A DNA stretch of 64,000 bases from Nageia nagi. Taxonomy: Eukaryota > Pinophyta. A program made the translations under genes and the position numbers. The stretch spans positions 148,490,001 to 148,554,000 of the forward strand of contig JBITNC010000001.1 of NCBI GenBank assembly GCA_050084985.1, written 5' to 3'. A model generated the notes under the pieces. The model made no database searches, had not been told where the DNA came from, and worked only from the letters and a program-made list of their open reading frames with translations. This document shows positions 1 to 13,586 of this stretch, piece after piece (the first letter of the stretch is position 1; each line of letters opens with the position of its first letter).

Positions 1-762
1 ACTCATGAGGAATTGAGGAAATAGAAACTTTGTTTCACTTATCACAACTAATGGGAAAAAGGCCATCACTATAATGAAAAGGCATAAAATATGTGTCTTG
101 AGATCTTTGATGTAAAAATAGATTCTAATGATGAGTTTAACACTTTTCAACATGAAGTTGGAGTTAGGTACATTGGGGGAGTACTTGCCATCCTAAAAGG
201 ACCATCCCAATTTTTAACAATCAAAGTAGAAGGGACCATAAATAACAACAAATTTGTAGTACTTATTGATGGTGGAGATACTCATAATTTCATTGATAAA
301 TAATTCATAAGGAAAAAAAGGATTCAATACTCAGGAATTCTCAAGATTTGTAGTGGCCATTGAAAATGGTAGCAACATCAAGCCACATGATGGTGGAAAA
401 TGTTAAGGTTAAGTTAGGGGATTATGTAGTTATTAGATACTTCTACATCCTACCTCTTGGATGACTACCACACATAGTACTTGGAATCCAATGGTTATAT
501 ACACTTGGAGAATTTACCTCCAACTATAAAAACCTAGAAATGAAGTTTAAATTTCAAGTACAAGAGGTGATACTACATGGCATGAAAGAATAGCAAGAGC
601 AAAGAGTAGGAATACAAAGAATGGAGGTCATAAAAGAGAGGAAGCTAGAGTTTATTGATTCTTGGATCAACCATGAGGAAGATAGAGAGGATCAAGAAAA
701 CTCTAGTCCAGCTATGGTTGTTTGAAATTTCTTAGGAAAAAATAATTTAGGAGGGGTGGAAT
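1..762 (+). pseudogene. LTR-retrotransposon gag-protease remnant (3' part)
   Basis: This is the 3' end of a gag-protease reading frame that begins outside the window. The open part (91-303) carries a retropepsin-like segment with the active-site motif VLIDGGDTHNFID, where families usually have D-[ST]-G-A. After the stop at 301 the homology continues in shifted frames to about 640. The minus-strand copy at 49194-49700 shows the same order with the frame open: an HEVRVHDIGG segment, DGGANHNFI, then GDYVVTSDFYILPL and IGVQWLYTLG. No reverse transcriptase or integrase follows; a polypurine tract and LTR come next, so the element looks gag-protease only. Frameshifts and stops make it non-functional. 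The protease assignment is fairly secure; the superfamily is not certain. Confidence 0.75.
749..762 (+). other. Polypurine tract
   Basis: A purine-rich run, AGGAGGGGTGGAA, lies directly before a TGTAATATCCCC LTR start. This is the expected primer site for plus-strand DNA synthesis of the gag-protease element. Confidence 0.6.
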
Positions 763-1655
763 TGTAATATCCCCATTTTTATGGTTTTACCATTGATAAA
801 TTAGAACGTTATATTAGAAGTACTTTTGTTTATTTTAGGTGTTATTTGACCAATTAATTATAAGTTCCACTTGGAGAGTAGTTTAATACTTTAATTATGG
901 AATGTTGGGTCTTTAGTTAGCATATTATATATAGTTGAGTGTCAAATATGCCAATAATGATGTAAATATGATACCAAGGCCATTATAATTGTAAATAAAA
1001 TATTAGTCCCCAATAATGATGCATTGGATATTCCTAGCCTTGATGATTGTCATATTGAAGTTAGATGGTCCTCTTTTCATTAATGCTCTCCTCTTCAAGG
1101 TAGATCATCCATCTAGGTGATTACATTATTTTAGAGGAACTATGAAGACTCCTATGCTTGGACATGGCACACTTGAAGAGATATTTGGCATCTTGAGGTA
1201 TAGAAAGGATCCTCACACTTGGAAGTTGGGTCAAGGAGGGAATCTAGACCGCTATGTTGAGTATTTGGCATCCCTAGGACCTATACATTAGCTATATCAA
1301 TACAATTCCATTATCTATTATCATTTTGAGTGTATTTTCTAAATATACCTATATGTTGGCATGTTAGCATAATATCTTGGTTATTTAAATAATTTGTTGA
1401 GTATTTGAACTTTGGAGTGAGACATTGGACCTAGGAGAGTGTTTTGGCATTATTAGTTCACACTTGGCTTCCTAATTACCTACATTAGATAGTTGAGCAT
1501 AATTATGGATTGTTTAATTCATTATTACCATTAATATCCAAACATTGGATGTATTATGTCATTTTGTGCTTGATTGGTAATATCTAAAGGATAAAGGAAA
1601 ATGTCCCTTTCCTAGGGAACATTTGAGCATAAGCCAATGATTTGGGCTCATCACA
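763..1655 (+). repeat. 3' LTR of the gag-protease element
   Basis: Begins TGTAATATCCCC right after a polypurine tract. The right end is placed where the sequence rejoins an older repeat that is also seen at about 13.14 kb, near a CATCACA at 1649-1655. The 5' LTR lies outside the window, so neither the end nor a target duplication can be confirmed. Confidence 0.5.
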
Positions 1656-3021
1656 TAATATTTAAATCATCATTTTAATATTATAGATTATAATCAAGCT
1701 TTATTGTAATATTCCCAAATTTTGGGGTTCCACTCACTTTTTGTATTGGGAGGACCTTATCCTCCACAAGCCAAAAATTATTAATTTATCTCCAAAAATG
1801 GTAGAGAATATCATGCCAATCATTTTGATAAGTTACATGACATGGTTTCATTAAGGAACGAGGGAGATATGGTACTTTGAAGTTCACCTTCTATGAAATA
1901 ATTATCATATTATGGGCATGCATGAGAATCCAAAATTCTATTTCTAGTTAACTCCTAGAAATGTGATTTCCCTCTCCTAGGGATGTGCAATTGTTATTGC
2001 AATAATTTAGGTATGGTTCATATTTAACTAGGTATATTTTATCATGTAAGCCCTAAGATTATGTTAGTTCCACTTGGAGGCTCTCCAACATGGGACATTA
2101 TACTCTAGGAGTCATTTATTTTAATTTTTAATTAGCATAAATATTTATAAATATGTGGAACACTTAAGGATGTCAAAATATGGTTATAATTATAATTGTA
2201 ATATTATTAAATTATATTTCTTGGCTCAATTATTATGTTATATTTCAAAGTCTTGCCCTTGTAATCCAATAGTTGGGATTATGTATACTTTATTTCATTA
2301 TTCTATTATCTTGCTTGGATATTGAGTTTGTTAGAGTACTATTTCATTACTATGGATGAACTCTCACATTTAAAGACAAACATTGGTTATTTTGCTTATT
2401 ATTGAGTTTTTGCACTTGGAGGTGAATGTTGGGTCACTCAAGACCCCAACATTAGGTTTGGATTACCAATTTATTCTCTAAAGGATAGACGCCAGTTATT
2501 TGGGATCTTGGATAGGGTTGTTTAGTGCATGAATGATTACCAACCAGTTTAAGGTTCCTTATAGTTAGCCTAGAAGTGCCCCTTTGGCATGATTTTGGAT
2601 TTGGCCTAGTTAGGAATATTACATTTATGCATATAATAATGTTTGAATTCTTATTTAAATAATAATACATCAAAAGTATTTGACATCCTTTAAATACTAG
2701 TATTAAATAGCATTTGTAAATCTATTTTACCCATTACTAAAATAATAACAACTAACACTAATATCAAAGAATAATAATAATTAAATTGGGAATCGAATAT
2801 TAAATACCTTCATAAATATTTATAAGATTGATTAATATTTAAATTAAAAATTTAAATATTACCAATTATTCATAGATATTCACTTTATTTTATCAATTTA
2901 TTTCATCTCATAAACTATTAATGTCAAAGTTTGCACTTAGCCTAACAAATACTAGAAGATTTTTTCTAATTAACCATTCATCAAGGATAATAAAGAGGGT
3001 CACAAGAGTTGATACATGACA
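1656..3021 (-). repeat. Older minus-strand LTR (copy 1), interrupted
   Basis: 1656-1704 and 2629-3021 together match 13140-13586 as a direct repeat; the shared stretch includes the ATTTAAATCATCATTT block and the GTCAAAGTTTGCACT block. The match is broken only by the solo LTR at 1705-2623. On the minus strand this copy starts TGTCATGTATC directly after a polypurine tract, so it reads as a 3' LTR of a minus-strand element. Its other end is lost to the gag-protease insertion. Confidence 0.55.
1705..2623. repeat. Solo LTR with perfect target duplication
   Basis: A 919-bp unit begins TGTAATATTCC and ends GGAATATTACA, an 11-bp perfect terminal inverted repeat. It is flanked by TTTAT at 1700-1704 and 2624-2628. 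The sequences on each side rejoin as one continuous older LTR, matched at 13.14-13.59 kb. This is the signature of LTR-LTR recombination after an insertion. Orientation cannot be set from the symmetric ends. Confidence 0.85.
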
Positions 3022-3036
3022 TCCTCCCCCACTAGG
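3022..3036 (-). other. Polypurine tract (minus strand)
   Basis: On the minus strand TCCTAGTGGGGGAGGA lies directly before the LTR start TGTCATG. It defines the 3' LTR junction of the minus-strand element whose other LTR copy is near 12.4-13.6 kb. Confidence 0.55.
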
Positions 3037-6000
3037 ATTAAATATAGTCCATTGTGTCTTGATTAAGGAATAGGAAATCAAAATGAATCTTACTCATTAA
3101 AACATAAGTTTTATTTTCAAAAGTATTTATACCTTATTAATATCATTTGAAAAATGGTAATCCTTCAACAAAATCCATCTTTCAAATTCTTCAACAAGAA
3201 TAAAAACTAATATTTTCAAGCCTCACTTGATTCAATACTAGAAAACTTTCCCTAATTTTGGATAGTTTCCTCTTTCACACAATTTTAGAATGTCAAAATC
3301 AAGATCTTCATAAAGAAGAGATTGTAACTTTAGTGCCCTAACACTTATCTTTACCTTATACTTGGGTTTCTTAAAGAGAAATGATCTTCTAATAAAATAA
3401 ATTTCTTAGATTTTTTAAAGTTTTAATAATTTACAACTTGATTCTTCAATCTCCTCATTGAATGTCACCCTCCCCTTAGATCAATAATATTCCATTTAGG
3501 AATAGTTTACCAAACCTCATGGTATAAAGTGTAATTGAATAACCACTTTCTAAAAGTGCAATTTATTGTTCACTTTATGATAATATGATATATCTTGGTT
3601 ACATCTAACCATGCATTGTAGTCACCGATATAACACAAATGAAACTCACCTTATATGATTTTCAAATCATAAAGTGATTAGTTCCTCACCTATGGCTTGC
3701 TTATGAATTAATCTAAGCACAATTCATACACCATAAAGTGTATGCTTCCTTGTGAAGCATAGTGTCTCTCAAGGGTATCAATCCCACATTGATCCCAAGG
3801 AAAATATGTAAATATGATATTTGATATGATGGTTCAAATTTATGTTATCAACAATCCTTGAGTTTTATTAATTTTCATTCATGTTGTTACAAATCATGTA
3901 GGAAACATTTAATTTGTTCTTTTATAAGATAATTTCTATGACATATCTCTATTCATATAGAAATTTATAAACATTTCCTATATCCACATCTTGCAAAAGC
4001 AATCATAGGAAAATAAAAGTTGTAAATAAATAACCAATAAGAAGGTTGATAAAAATTGCTTACTTCCATGAAATAATCAAATACTTTGAGAACAACCCAA
4101 AGTTATATTTCTAAAGTCAAATTTTAGTGTGACTCAACCTTCACAAGTTTCAATAAAATTCACCCATCAATCACTATAAACAAAATTGATGGGAATTTCA
4201 ACCTACCAAGAATATACATCTCTTCCATTATTGAAATACCAAGTGAAATTCTTATGTATGTTCTTGCCTATAATTTAGATGAAATATCCAAGATGCCTAT
4301 ATCCTATAACATCATGTTAGCAACATATATTGTATACACAACTATATCCCATAAAATATTCATTTGTCCAATTACAAGAAAATAAAATAAATGCTAAAAA
4401 TTTTTCAAGGGAAAGCTTATGCTTTAGCAAAACACAAGTCAACAATAATTTATAGGAACTACTCCATACTAATTACTATCAAATAAAAAGGGCATTAAGA
4501 ACATTACCATTCTCTTCATAAGGTATTCATACTTGCAGGTCACATCAATTATAATTAAACATGTCACATTCTTGCAGAAGATAATTAAGCCATAGGTCCT
4601 AACATTTGAACTGTAACTTTGATACTAATGTAAGATACCCAAAATTTTAAACAATAAGATTTCTCTTTTTATTGTTTCTCCTAAATAATTATAGTTTACA
4701 ATCCACTTGATTACTCTAATGAGTCAATCTATTCGAATTAAATATATATTCAATTCTCTTTTCAATTTTGATGTATGAAATTCTTTTCACAATTATCTTT
4801 AAATAATATCATGATGTGATATCTAACATTGAAGGGTTTAGCTTAAACATATAGACTATTAAACAACCCATTCAAGAAAATCTATAAATTTTATATTGGA
4901 ATTGTAATCTTCTTAACCTTAGGTACTTTATTCATGTATTAGTCATTTATAGTTCATTTATCTTTTCTCCATTTCACATGCATACATACACATACATTCA
5001 AATTGTTTAAGACCAAGAAATAATTCATTTTACCCTTTGAATAGTAAATGCCTGTACATTTTCATCATTTATATTTTCAAATAACATGCTATTATTACAA
5101 TTTATGAAATAACTTAAGTAAAATAACACATAAATTTTAGGAAACAATAAAAATTGAACAAAACATTCATGTAATATCATAATTTTGAGCTAAGCTCGAG
5201 AAAAACCTTGAATGTATATAGATAGTTTTGAAACTACCCCATACCAGGTAAACTCAATAGGTATCTTGTGCTACCTTAATAATAGTTTATTATCATAATA
5301 ATAAACTTATTATAATCCATGTCCTTACAAATACTTATTCTCATCAACATGGTGCTACAACCAAAGCTAGGTTTATATGATACTTTATGGATAATCTATT
5401 ACAATTTTACCAAATAGTTAATTTAATGCAACATGTGATATTATCTATCACATAAATATACTTACATATATTCAAAATATAATTGTTATCACTCTTGTAG
5501 TCATCAACATAGCACCAATAAGTATAGCACTATAAGATGTCATAGATCCCTTACCAAGTGTACCATCAAGGATCAAGGATCCAACATCCAAGTGGCAAGT
5601 GCAATCCAATATAAATTATCCAAATATGAAAATCAACACTAATTTATTATCATATTACCCTAAAGGCTATAATCCACAATAGTAAGGATCTCCAACTAAC
5701 AATAGTAATTACAATTTACAATAATTAGTTTACCTATTATGATATGCAACATTTGCAATACAAGTAATTCTTAACATAAAACACTATAACTAGAGATTTA
5801 AGAAAATACACATAACTATGTGAGAATGCTATACTAATATCCAAAAATAAAGAATATTAGTATATGTAAGTGATAAAAATTTACCATACACCAAAATTCA
5901 TGAATAAACCTTAAGATCAATCTAAGGTATCTCTCATTCATCTTAACTACTGCCATAGAATTGGATAGATCACATCTAGATGCATACCTTAAACCTTTGT

Positions 6001-8175
6001 TGTTTCAAAAATATATTAATGACCATCATAAAATAACTATGCAAATAGAAACATTGCAATAATCCTAGACCATTAGAATCTTGAGAGAAATTACCCAATG
6101 GATCCTTAAGATAAAGTTACGAATAAATTAAAAGGACTAACCATATAAACCATAAACTTATCATATCTCATAATCCATAACCAAATCAATAATTTTTCAA
6201 CCAAAATATAGTCATAGCTTTTTTCATATAAAATGACATAACACAATTTACTCAAACATTTAATCTATTCAATAGCTGTCCAAGAACACAATCCCACATT
6301 CTAAGGCAACTAATTTGCTACCTTGGTTAGATTGTAAGGCATCTCTATTACTCTTATACATTTACTCATTTCATATGAATATTTAATAAATATATACAAA
6401 TTCAAACAAGATGCAACTCATTAATTCAAAACCTACTTATAAAGGTAAAATCATATACTTGATTGAAAATCTTGTTATAGTCATATAACTCGAAATATCC
6501 TAAGTTGATAATCAAAAACCAATTAGTGTGCCCAATCATATGCAAATATAAATATTAAGTTAATATTATCCTTAGTATCCCAACATTAATGGTTTCAATA
6601 AGTACCTATTCAACTAAAATGGAGTACAAATTGCTATGTTATTCCATAGCTATTTTAAATACCACCATAATAAACATATTAAACTTATAAATCAAACTAA
6701 TTTAACACCAAATATATTAAATAATATATAATAATATATTTGGTTCAGATATATACTTACTAATTGTAAGTGTAGCAAATACACTAAATAACAATCATCT
6801 TTGTGTTATAACGATCATCATTCGTCAATCCAAAGCCCTCCCAGAGATAACATGTGGATACATAAGTATCAATGTAGCATAATTTCATGCAATAAATGTG
6901 ATTCTTACAAATTATGAATCAATAAAATACATAACCAAATAATATGCATGTCATGACTCTATACAACCTTGTCAAATTAAGTTCATGACCAAACAAGAGA
7001 ACAACTAACTTTTAAGTTAGAAATCCAACAAACTAGTTTGTATTGGAGGTCATTTTTTTAGAAGCAATTCAAATAAGAAATATAAAAATAAATATACCAA
7101 TAGATATATAAGAACAAAATATTTATAAATATGTTTAGAATAACAATAATAAAGCTCTAAAATAAAATCTATGGTTTTCACAAGTTTGTAATACACAAAA
7201 ACTATCCAAAAAGACTAGTATGGGATTTTGCAATGGCTACAATAAGAGTTATATAAATCCAAATATAAAACCTAATACAACATTAGAAAATTTATTCTAA
7301 GCTCTTCAAATTTATAAATTTTTTTATCATTATAAATTAATGAAAATCATTTATTCTTAGCATGAAAAAACTCATTTTATGACTACTAAAATATTGAAAC
7401 GGTTTTCTATTTTGATATACTAGGAATTTGACAATTCTGTAAAATATTTTAGACACCCATTTTGTCAAATAATCAACCTAAAACATTTAAAATAATTTTG
7501 GATACTTTTCCATAAACATGTTTTCTAGGCCTCCTATGGGTTTTTCTCGAGTCTAAAGCCCCAAAACTCATTTTTATAACAATGTGTAGTTCATACAAAG
7601 GTATTTTCATCAATAAACAATATAATAAATATTATGCAACCTCTAACTCTTGCACACAATAAAATTTATATCATTTATCATACATGTCATATGCAATTAC
7701 ATTTCCTTAAACATTCACAACACAATTACAAGTTGACATTCTATTAAACAAAATAGAGCACCAAAACTCTACCAAGTTTAATAATGAAATTAATCTTTTT
7801 CTAGGTTCTTTTTAGATTCTTTAAAACTATTGTTCACCTTCTTACAAATGTTAACCACAAGAAGTTTGTAACTCAAAGCTAAGGATTGATACAATCCACA
7901 TGCAACAATAAAACCCTTAGCTTGAACTAGAATCTAAACCTAAAATTATCAAACATATTAAATCTCTAGAGTAGGATAATCATAGTGCATATTTAATGAA
8001 ATAAACCTCTAAAATTGAGACCAAAGTTTGGTACTAAATAATAAGAGAAATTACAATATTTTCTCTAAAATTTCCATTACCCAAAAAAGTAAATAGAGCG
8101 TAGTAAATAAAATTATTCCCGTCTTTAATTTATCATAAAATATAAATAGTATTCCATAACTTATCAACACAAAAT
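3037..8175. other. AT-rich stretch without a recognisable gene
   Basis: Five kilobases with no open frame of note and no domain I could recognise on either strand. Two adjacent short hairpins occur near 3725-3760 (CATACAC...GTGTATG, then GCTTC...GAAGC). If the LTR copies at 1656-3021 and 12436-13586 belong together, this would be the badly decayed interior of that element. No gag or pol motif supports that. Confidence 0.4.
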
Positions 8176-9562
8176 GTAATGACCCACCCAATGAATCTTA
8201 TTAATACCTTGATTAACCTCGAGGAATTTGAATCAAATTCAAGATTATATATATGCTATAAGATGAATTATGAATGGTTATATGCATCCTTTGTATCAGT
8301 TTGATGTTGGTTACAAGGTTGTGGTGACATATATTACAGGTTGAATCAACATGGGAGTCAGGTTGGAGACCTTAGGGAACCAAAGACAAGTTGGTTATGT
8401 GAATAGATTGGTAAAAGAAAGGAAATTATTGGCATTGAATTGTTGATAGCCTATAGGGACCTTCATAAATTACTTAGCTACATATCATAATTAATATGTG
8501 TGATATTTGATCCCTATGATAATGCTCGTGTGTGGGTGCACTAACAAAATTTACCTTGCAGGATGGGTGGTATCAACAAGTAAATATGTGTGTATTAAAA
8601 ATATGATGTGCATTTTGGAAATTTGCTTAATTGACTATTTTTGAATGATGCAAGGAATATTCCAACTATTTGAATTTGAATTTCCACCAAGGAATTTTAA
8701 TTTTTACAAATAAAAAATTTAGGTAAAATAAAAATTTAGGGTTAAAAAGATTATTTGTTATTTTATGAAGGTTGCAAGGCTATTTTGGGGTTTTGAAAAA
8801 AATAATGAATTCATCCTCACACAATTTGTTTTCTTATGTAAGGTGTGTGAAATTATTGAAATATTTTGATTCCTAATATGAGGTGTCCAAATTATTTTGT
8901 AGGATATAACACTTGTAAATAAAATTTTCTAAGTCCTACCACAAAAAAATAAAACTCCTACACCTCATAAACAAAAATATAAGATTTGGTCAAATAGTCA
9001 CATTTATTGGATATATTATATCAATCTTTGGCTATAAATACTTGAGGACCTTGAAGACCTTGAAGAAAGGGAACATCTAAAAAAAAAGAAAATGGTTCTT
9101 GGTTCATGTTGGTCTAGGAATTCCAATTTCCTCTTCAACCTTGATTATCATGTGCTCCTCTAAATATAGCATTTATTTACTATATTTCAATCTTATTTCT
9201 TACATACTATTACTTATGCTTTTAAAATCTTCTTATGTTATAGTAAAATTTTTATTTATCTTTATTATTGATTGAATAAATGATGCCAATTTAATGTGCT
9301 ACTATTAAATTATTTTCTTTAGATTTTAGTGTGGAAAGGAAATCATGAAGTGGAGGCATCTTGACATGAATTGCATTATACACCTCCATCATTACACTTA
9401 GTACATTCCTTTCTTTATGACATATTAGAAGTGGTCAAACTTCATACTCATCAGATTGAAATGTGGTTTTGGAAAAAATTGGTCCAAGTTCATACCTCCA
9501 TCCTTACACTTAGTATCCATTATTCTAGACCATTTATTTTATCCTGTATAATAGGGCATTCA
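8176..9562 (+). repeat. Possible solo LTR with TATA box
   Basis: Begins TGTAATGACCCACCC, a typical plant LTR start, and holds a TATA-like GCTATAAATAC at 9031-9041 followed by a short GA/CT-rich leader. The right end is uncertain: GGGCATTCA at 9554-9562 is only a weak inverse of the start. No target duplication is visible. Confidence 0.3.
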
Positions 9563-9579
9563 TGATATCAACTTTTTCT

Positions 9580-10320
9580 AAAAAAACCATTTTCATTTAC
9601 TCTTTGATAAGCATTCATACCTTCCATTGAAGCTCCCACAATGACACATGTTAGAAGAATGCTGAATAAGGTTTTACAAAGTTTAGCTCTACTTATAATA
9701 TTTACATCTACGCAAAGGTATATAACATCCTTTTAGAAAACCTACTTTATACACATCACATGAGACTTCATTTCAATGAGGCATTTTGTTATATACCATG
9801 CAAGCCCGTTTTCCAACATTTTTGTCTTGCACTTTTGATGGATTCCCTTACCTTCTATTAGAGCTTCCACAATGACATATCCTACAATTCATGAGTCTAT
9901 AGTTTGATGAGACATTTTGTTAAAATCATAGATCCCTTCAACATATCCATTTTTTCATATCTTACAATCCATGAATCTGCATTTTGATAAGGTAATTTTT
10001 CAAACAATTTACTGACCCTTTCAATGCATTTGTTCATGCATCCATTGTGTCCATGAGACTGCATTTGATGAAGTATTTTTTCAAACAATTCATAGGTCCT
10101 TTCAATGCATCCATGAGATTGCATTTGATGAGATATTTTATCAAAAAATTCACAATTCCTCTCAACATGTCTATTTTTACATCCATTGCATCCATGATAC
10201 TGCATTTTGATGAGATATTTTGTTAAACAATTTACTATTCTTTTCAACATATCTATTTTATTCATGAGAATGCATTTCAATGAGGCATTTTGTCAAACAC
10301 TTCATAGGCCTTTTCAAAAT
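9580..10320 (-). pseudogene. Pentatricopeptide repeat (PPR) protein pseudogene
   Basis: Read on the minus strand, about five or six units of roughly 60-130 bp give degenerate PPR helices: FEKAYEVFDKMPH, VEKNSKLFNKISHQNAVSW, HVERNCEFFDKISHQ, IERTYELFEKILHQ and IERVSKLFEKLPYQNADSW. Further downstream come IVEALIEGKGIHQKCK and LFSILLTCVIVGASMEG, which resemble the inter-repeat 'ACA..ALEQGK.IH' segment of plant PLS-type PPR proteins. Such proteins act in RNA editing or processing in organelles. One piece of 127 codons is open (9897-10280), but it runs across frames relative to the motif, and the rest has frameshifts and stops. Expected linkers between repeats are missing, so internal deletions are likely. 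No DYW domain is seen. The family call is fairly sure; the locus is certainly broken. Confidence 0.7.
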
Positions 10321-12435
10321 AGCTGAAATAAGTATATGTGTATCCATTGAACCACATTTTGGTGATAATCCATTTAAGATTTTTAATATTTTTATTTAGT
10401 AATGGACAAAGTATTATGTTCTTGAATTTAACATTGTATATTATGCTTTTTATCTAAGAATACACCTTGAGTTTTGATGAGGAGTGATATATATAATATA
10501 TATATCATGGATAAATATAATAATGTTGAGTAGGATTATCGGCACAAGGACTTACCCAAAATACCATGATTAATTCAAAATTACACTTACTTTAAAGGAG
10601 ATCATGGAAAAACCCATAATGTTAAAATCAACCATGGCCTTAAATCTCAATTTCAGGATTAACTATTTTGAATGGATGTTGAAATTTCTTTTTAGATTTC
10701 ACTAGTTAATGTTCATATCTATTAATAAACAAAGTAACGGGTTAAAATTTAAAGTTGATGAATTTATATAGATAAGTTCTATTATTATGAGTATGGATAA
10801 GTGGTTGAATGGGATATGGAATTTATGAATGATATTTCATAGTTTTTAAAGAATGATGGTATATGTGTTTGAGCATATAGAAATGGATTTTAATATTTAA
10901 TAGGATATTACAAAAATATTATAATACTTGATGAAGAAATTTTTATATTCCATAGCACTAAGTTTGTATAAAGTGGTAAAATGTTTTTGCATGAGATGCA
11001 AGAAATATTTGATATTTTGGTTGACTCCACGATCAAGGAAAATAGGTAGTCTTTTGATAAGACCTAGAGCCTATTGAGATTTGAAATGGAGTATTGTTTG
11101 GAATGAAATTACTTGAAATTTTGAATAATGGTTTGGATTGGGATGATGCATGAGGATAATTATTGGACTCCATGATAAAGGAAGATAGTTAGTCTCTATC
11201 AATACATAAAATATTTTGAGGCTAATACAAAGTATTGCTTGAATAAAATTATATGATATGTTTGCATCTAGGGTAGTATGCATTTTATTAAATAAAAGAG
11301 TTGTCCTAATCCTCATAAAACTCTAACTAAATCCTAGTACTCTACACCATATCATATTGGTTCTGTTGGTCAAATGCATGATCAAGGATAATGACAAATG
11401 GATGTAGAATCATCAAAGGACAAGGATGATGATGAACTCCTTCAAAGTTGATAAGGTTTATGTAAATAGGGTTATTGACAAATTATACAATAATAGCAAA
11501 CCCTAAATTACCACACTAAGTATGAAGGAACAATGACTCATGGAGGATATTATGTATTCCTAAGTATGACCATAATCATTGATTAAAATCATATTAGGTG
11601 TGATGTATTCATTATCTAGTGAATTAATGGGATATCTTTATCATTGGCAAAAGTAAGGTTCTATGCATGATATGATGTACTCTATTCCTTTACAAATAAT
11701 GAAATTTTGGCATGCCTTGTTAGAGAATATATAAAGACATATCCTCTTAATATATTGAATAAATTCATTTATGGATTTAGAGTATTGAATAACTATGTTA
11801 AGATTGAAGGGCTTAAAGTAAATTTGGATGGTTTATCAAAGTAAAAGAAACTAAGTTCACTAGAGATGTAGTTTAGGATGATACCACATTAAGGGTGTGG
11901 GAGACCTTGTAAGAAATACACCAAGGCACAAATAGTTCATTAAGGGAAATTAATATTTCATTCAGGGCATAAATAGTAGTCATACTTCCTATAGTTAAGC
12001 AATAGGAGTATGATAACTATTCCATAGGTGAGGCACTTACTCGTTTCATATGGAATATTTCCTAAGATAATCTATTTGCACCTATGTATTGAAGGGTCAT
12101 ACATTGTGCAAAGATGTTTAACCCTATGGATGAGCAATCTCTTAGGTCATATTGGCCCCAAGTAGAAAACCACAACATCATGACCAAAGTGTTTATTGCA
12201 TAGTTTATGGATAGGAATGGTGGGGTCACCTATGTGGCATCTTGCAATAGGATGAGCATTGATAAGTGAAGACCAAAAATAATTTTGATAAAGGTTGGTT
12301 AGTATATATTTGAACAATCTTACCATATGGGTGTTGACTAGCTAGTAGCATTAACATGCTCATGTAATCATCTTGTCCATTCCTAGATTATTCGAGTGTT
12401 TAATTTAAAAAAAAATAGGTCTAAAATTTAAAGGT
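10321..12435. other. Intergenic, with an imperfect ~130-bp duplication
   Basis: No gene recognised. The stretch 11022-11120 resembles 11154-11260: both start TTG(G)ACTCCA.GAT.AAGGA and share the AGTATTG.TTG.AAT.AAATTA block. A palindromic TATA-rich patch lies near 10488-10510. The rest is AT-rich and unassigned. Confidence 0.4.
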
Positions 12436-13586
12436 TGGTGAAGTGTTACACAAAAGGGTAATCCAAGGTAACTTACTTATTATCAAACATAGTTGAAGGA
12501 GAATGAAGTAAAACCACTTACCAAAACTACCAAAAAAAATTTCACAATGTGAATAAACCAGCCCAAAGTTTTCCCTCCATCAACCCTCCTTTGAACCATA
12601 GGGATAAAATTAATCTTCCCACTTGGCCCACTATGCAAGCCCTTTACTGTTGCAATTATGAGATTTCTTCCCCATACCTAGAAGAAGAGTTACTCTTATA
12701 TAGAAAAATATGAGAGCATAATAATCTTGTAAATCATGGTAGTCACAAACTATAACAAACTTTACTCTCCTCTTAATGTTTAAGAACCAAGACATGGAAT
12801 CAATGAGAGAGAGAGAGAGAGAGAGAGAAGCATAACCTAAATTTTTCTCCTAGGTATTTAATTTAAAATATAATTACAATATTACATTTAATTATTTATA
12901 ATAAGATTATTTTAAATAATAAGATTTTATTATTTAAAATCCTCATTCAAATAATAATTCATGAGTATTTAAACTTTCATTTAAATTCTACCATCTAATG
13001 TTTTCCAAACTAATGATTTTAAACTATTACTTAAATATCAAATATCATTAGCAAATAATTAGTATTTGCAAATCTACTTTTATTTTAATCATTATTCAAC
13101 AATAACAATGACAATCATCAATGAATATATAAGCATATAAATTTAATAATATTTAAATCATCATTTAAATCTTATATATTATCATCAAGCTTTATACCTA
13201 TAATAATATTTGAATCCTCATTTAAATAATAATACATTAAAAGTGTTTAACATCATTTAAATACTAGTATAAAATAGCATTTGTAAATATATTTTAACCA
13301 TTACATAAATGATAATGATTAAAACCAATATCAAAGTCTAATAATAATTTAATTGGTAATTAAATATTAAAGACCTTCATAAAGATTTATAAGCTTGATT
13401 AATATTTAAATTAACAATTTAAATATTACCAATCATTCATAGATATTCAATTTCTTTTATGAAAAACTTTCATCTCATAAAATATTAGTGTCAAAGTTTG
13501 CACTCAGCCTTACAATTCCTATAAGTTTTTTCCTAATTGATCATTCGTCAAAGGTAATAAAGAGGGTCCCAAAAGTTTTTCCATGA
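12436..13586 (-). repeat. Minus-strand LTR (copy 2) with TATA box
   Basis: 13140-13586 matches 1656-1704 plus 2629-3021 in the same orientation and ends at the same ATGACA boundary. Read on the minus strand it has a TATA box (CTATATAAGAG, about 12698-12708) below the shared U3-like part, which suits an LTR promoter. The 3' end near 12436 (GTGTAACA on the minus strand) is a guess, and no convincing primer-binding site follows. It may be the 5' LTR of the element ending at 3021, or an independent copy. Confidence 0.5.
12805..12829. repeat. GA microsatellite
   Basis: About 12 perfect GA dinucleotides lie inside the LTR-like copy and are absent from the copy at 1.7-3.0 kb. Confidence 0.95.

Noticed and set aside
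2452-2673. 73-codon minus-strand ORF
   Set aside because: It crosses the right boundary of the solo LTR and its target duplication, so it is a chance frame.
3022-13586. One intact 10.5-kb minus-strand retrotransposon between the two LTR copies
   Set aside because: The LTR match and a polypurine tract are real, but no primer site and no gag or pol could be read between them; two independent LTR copies remain possible.
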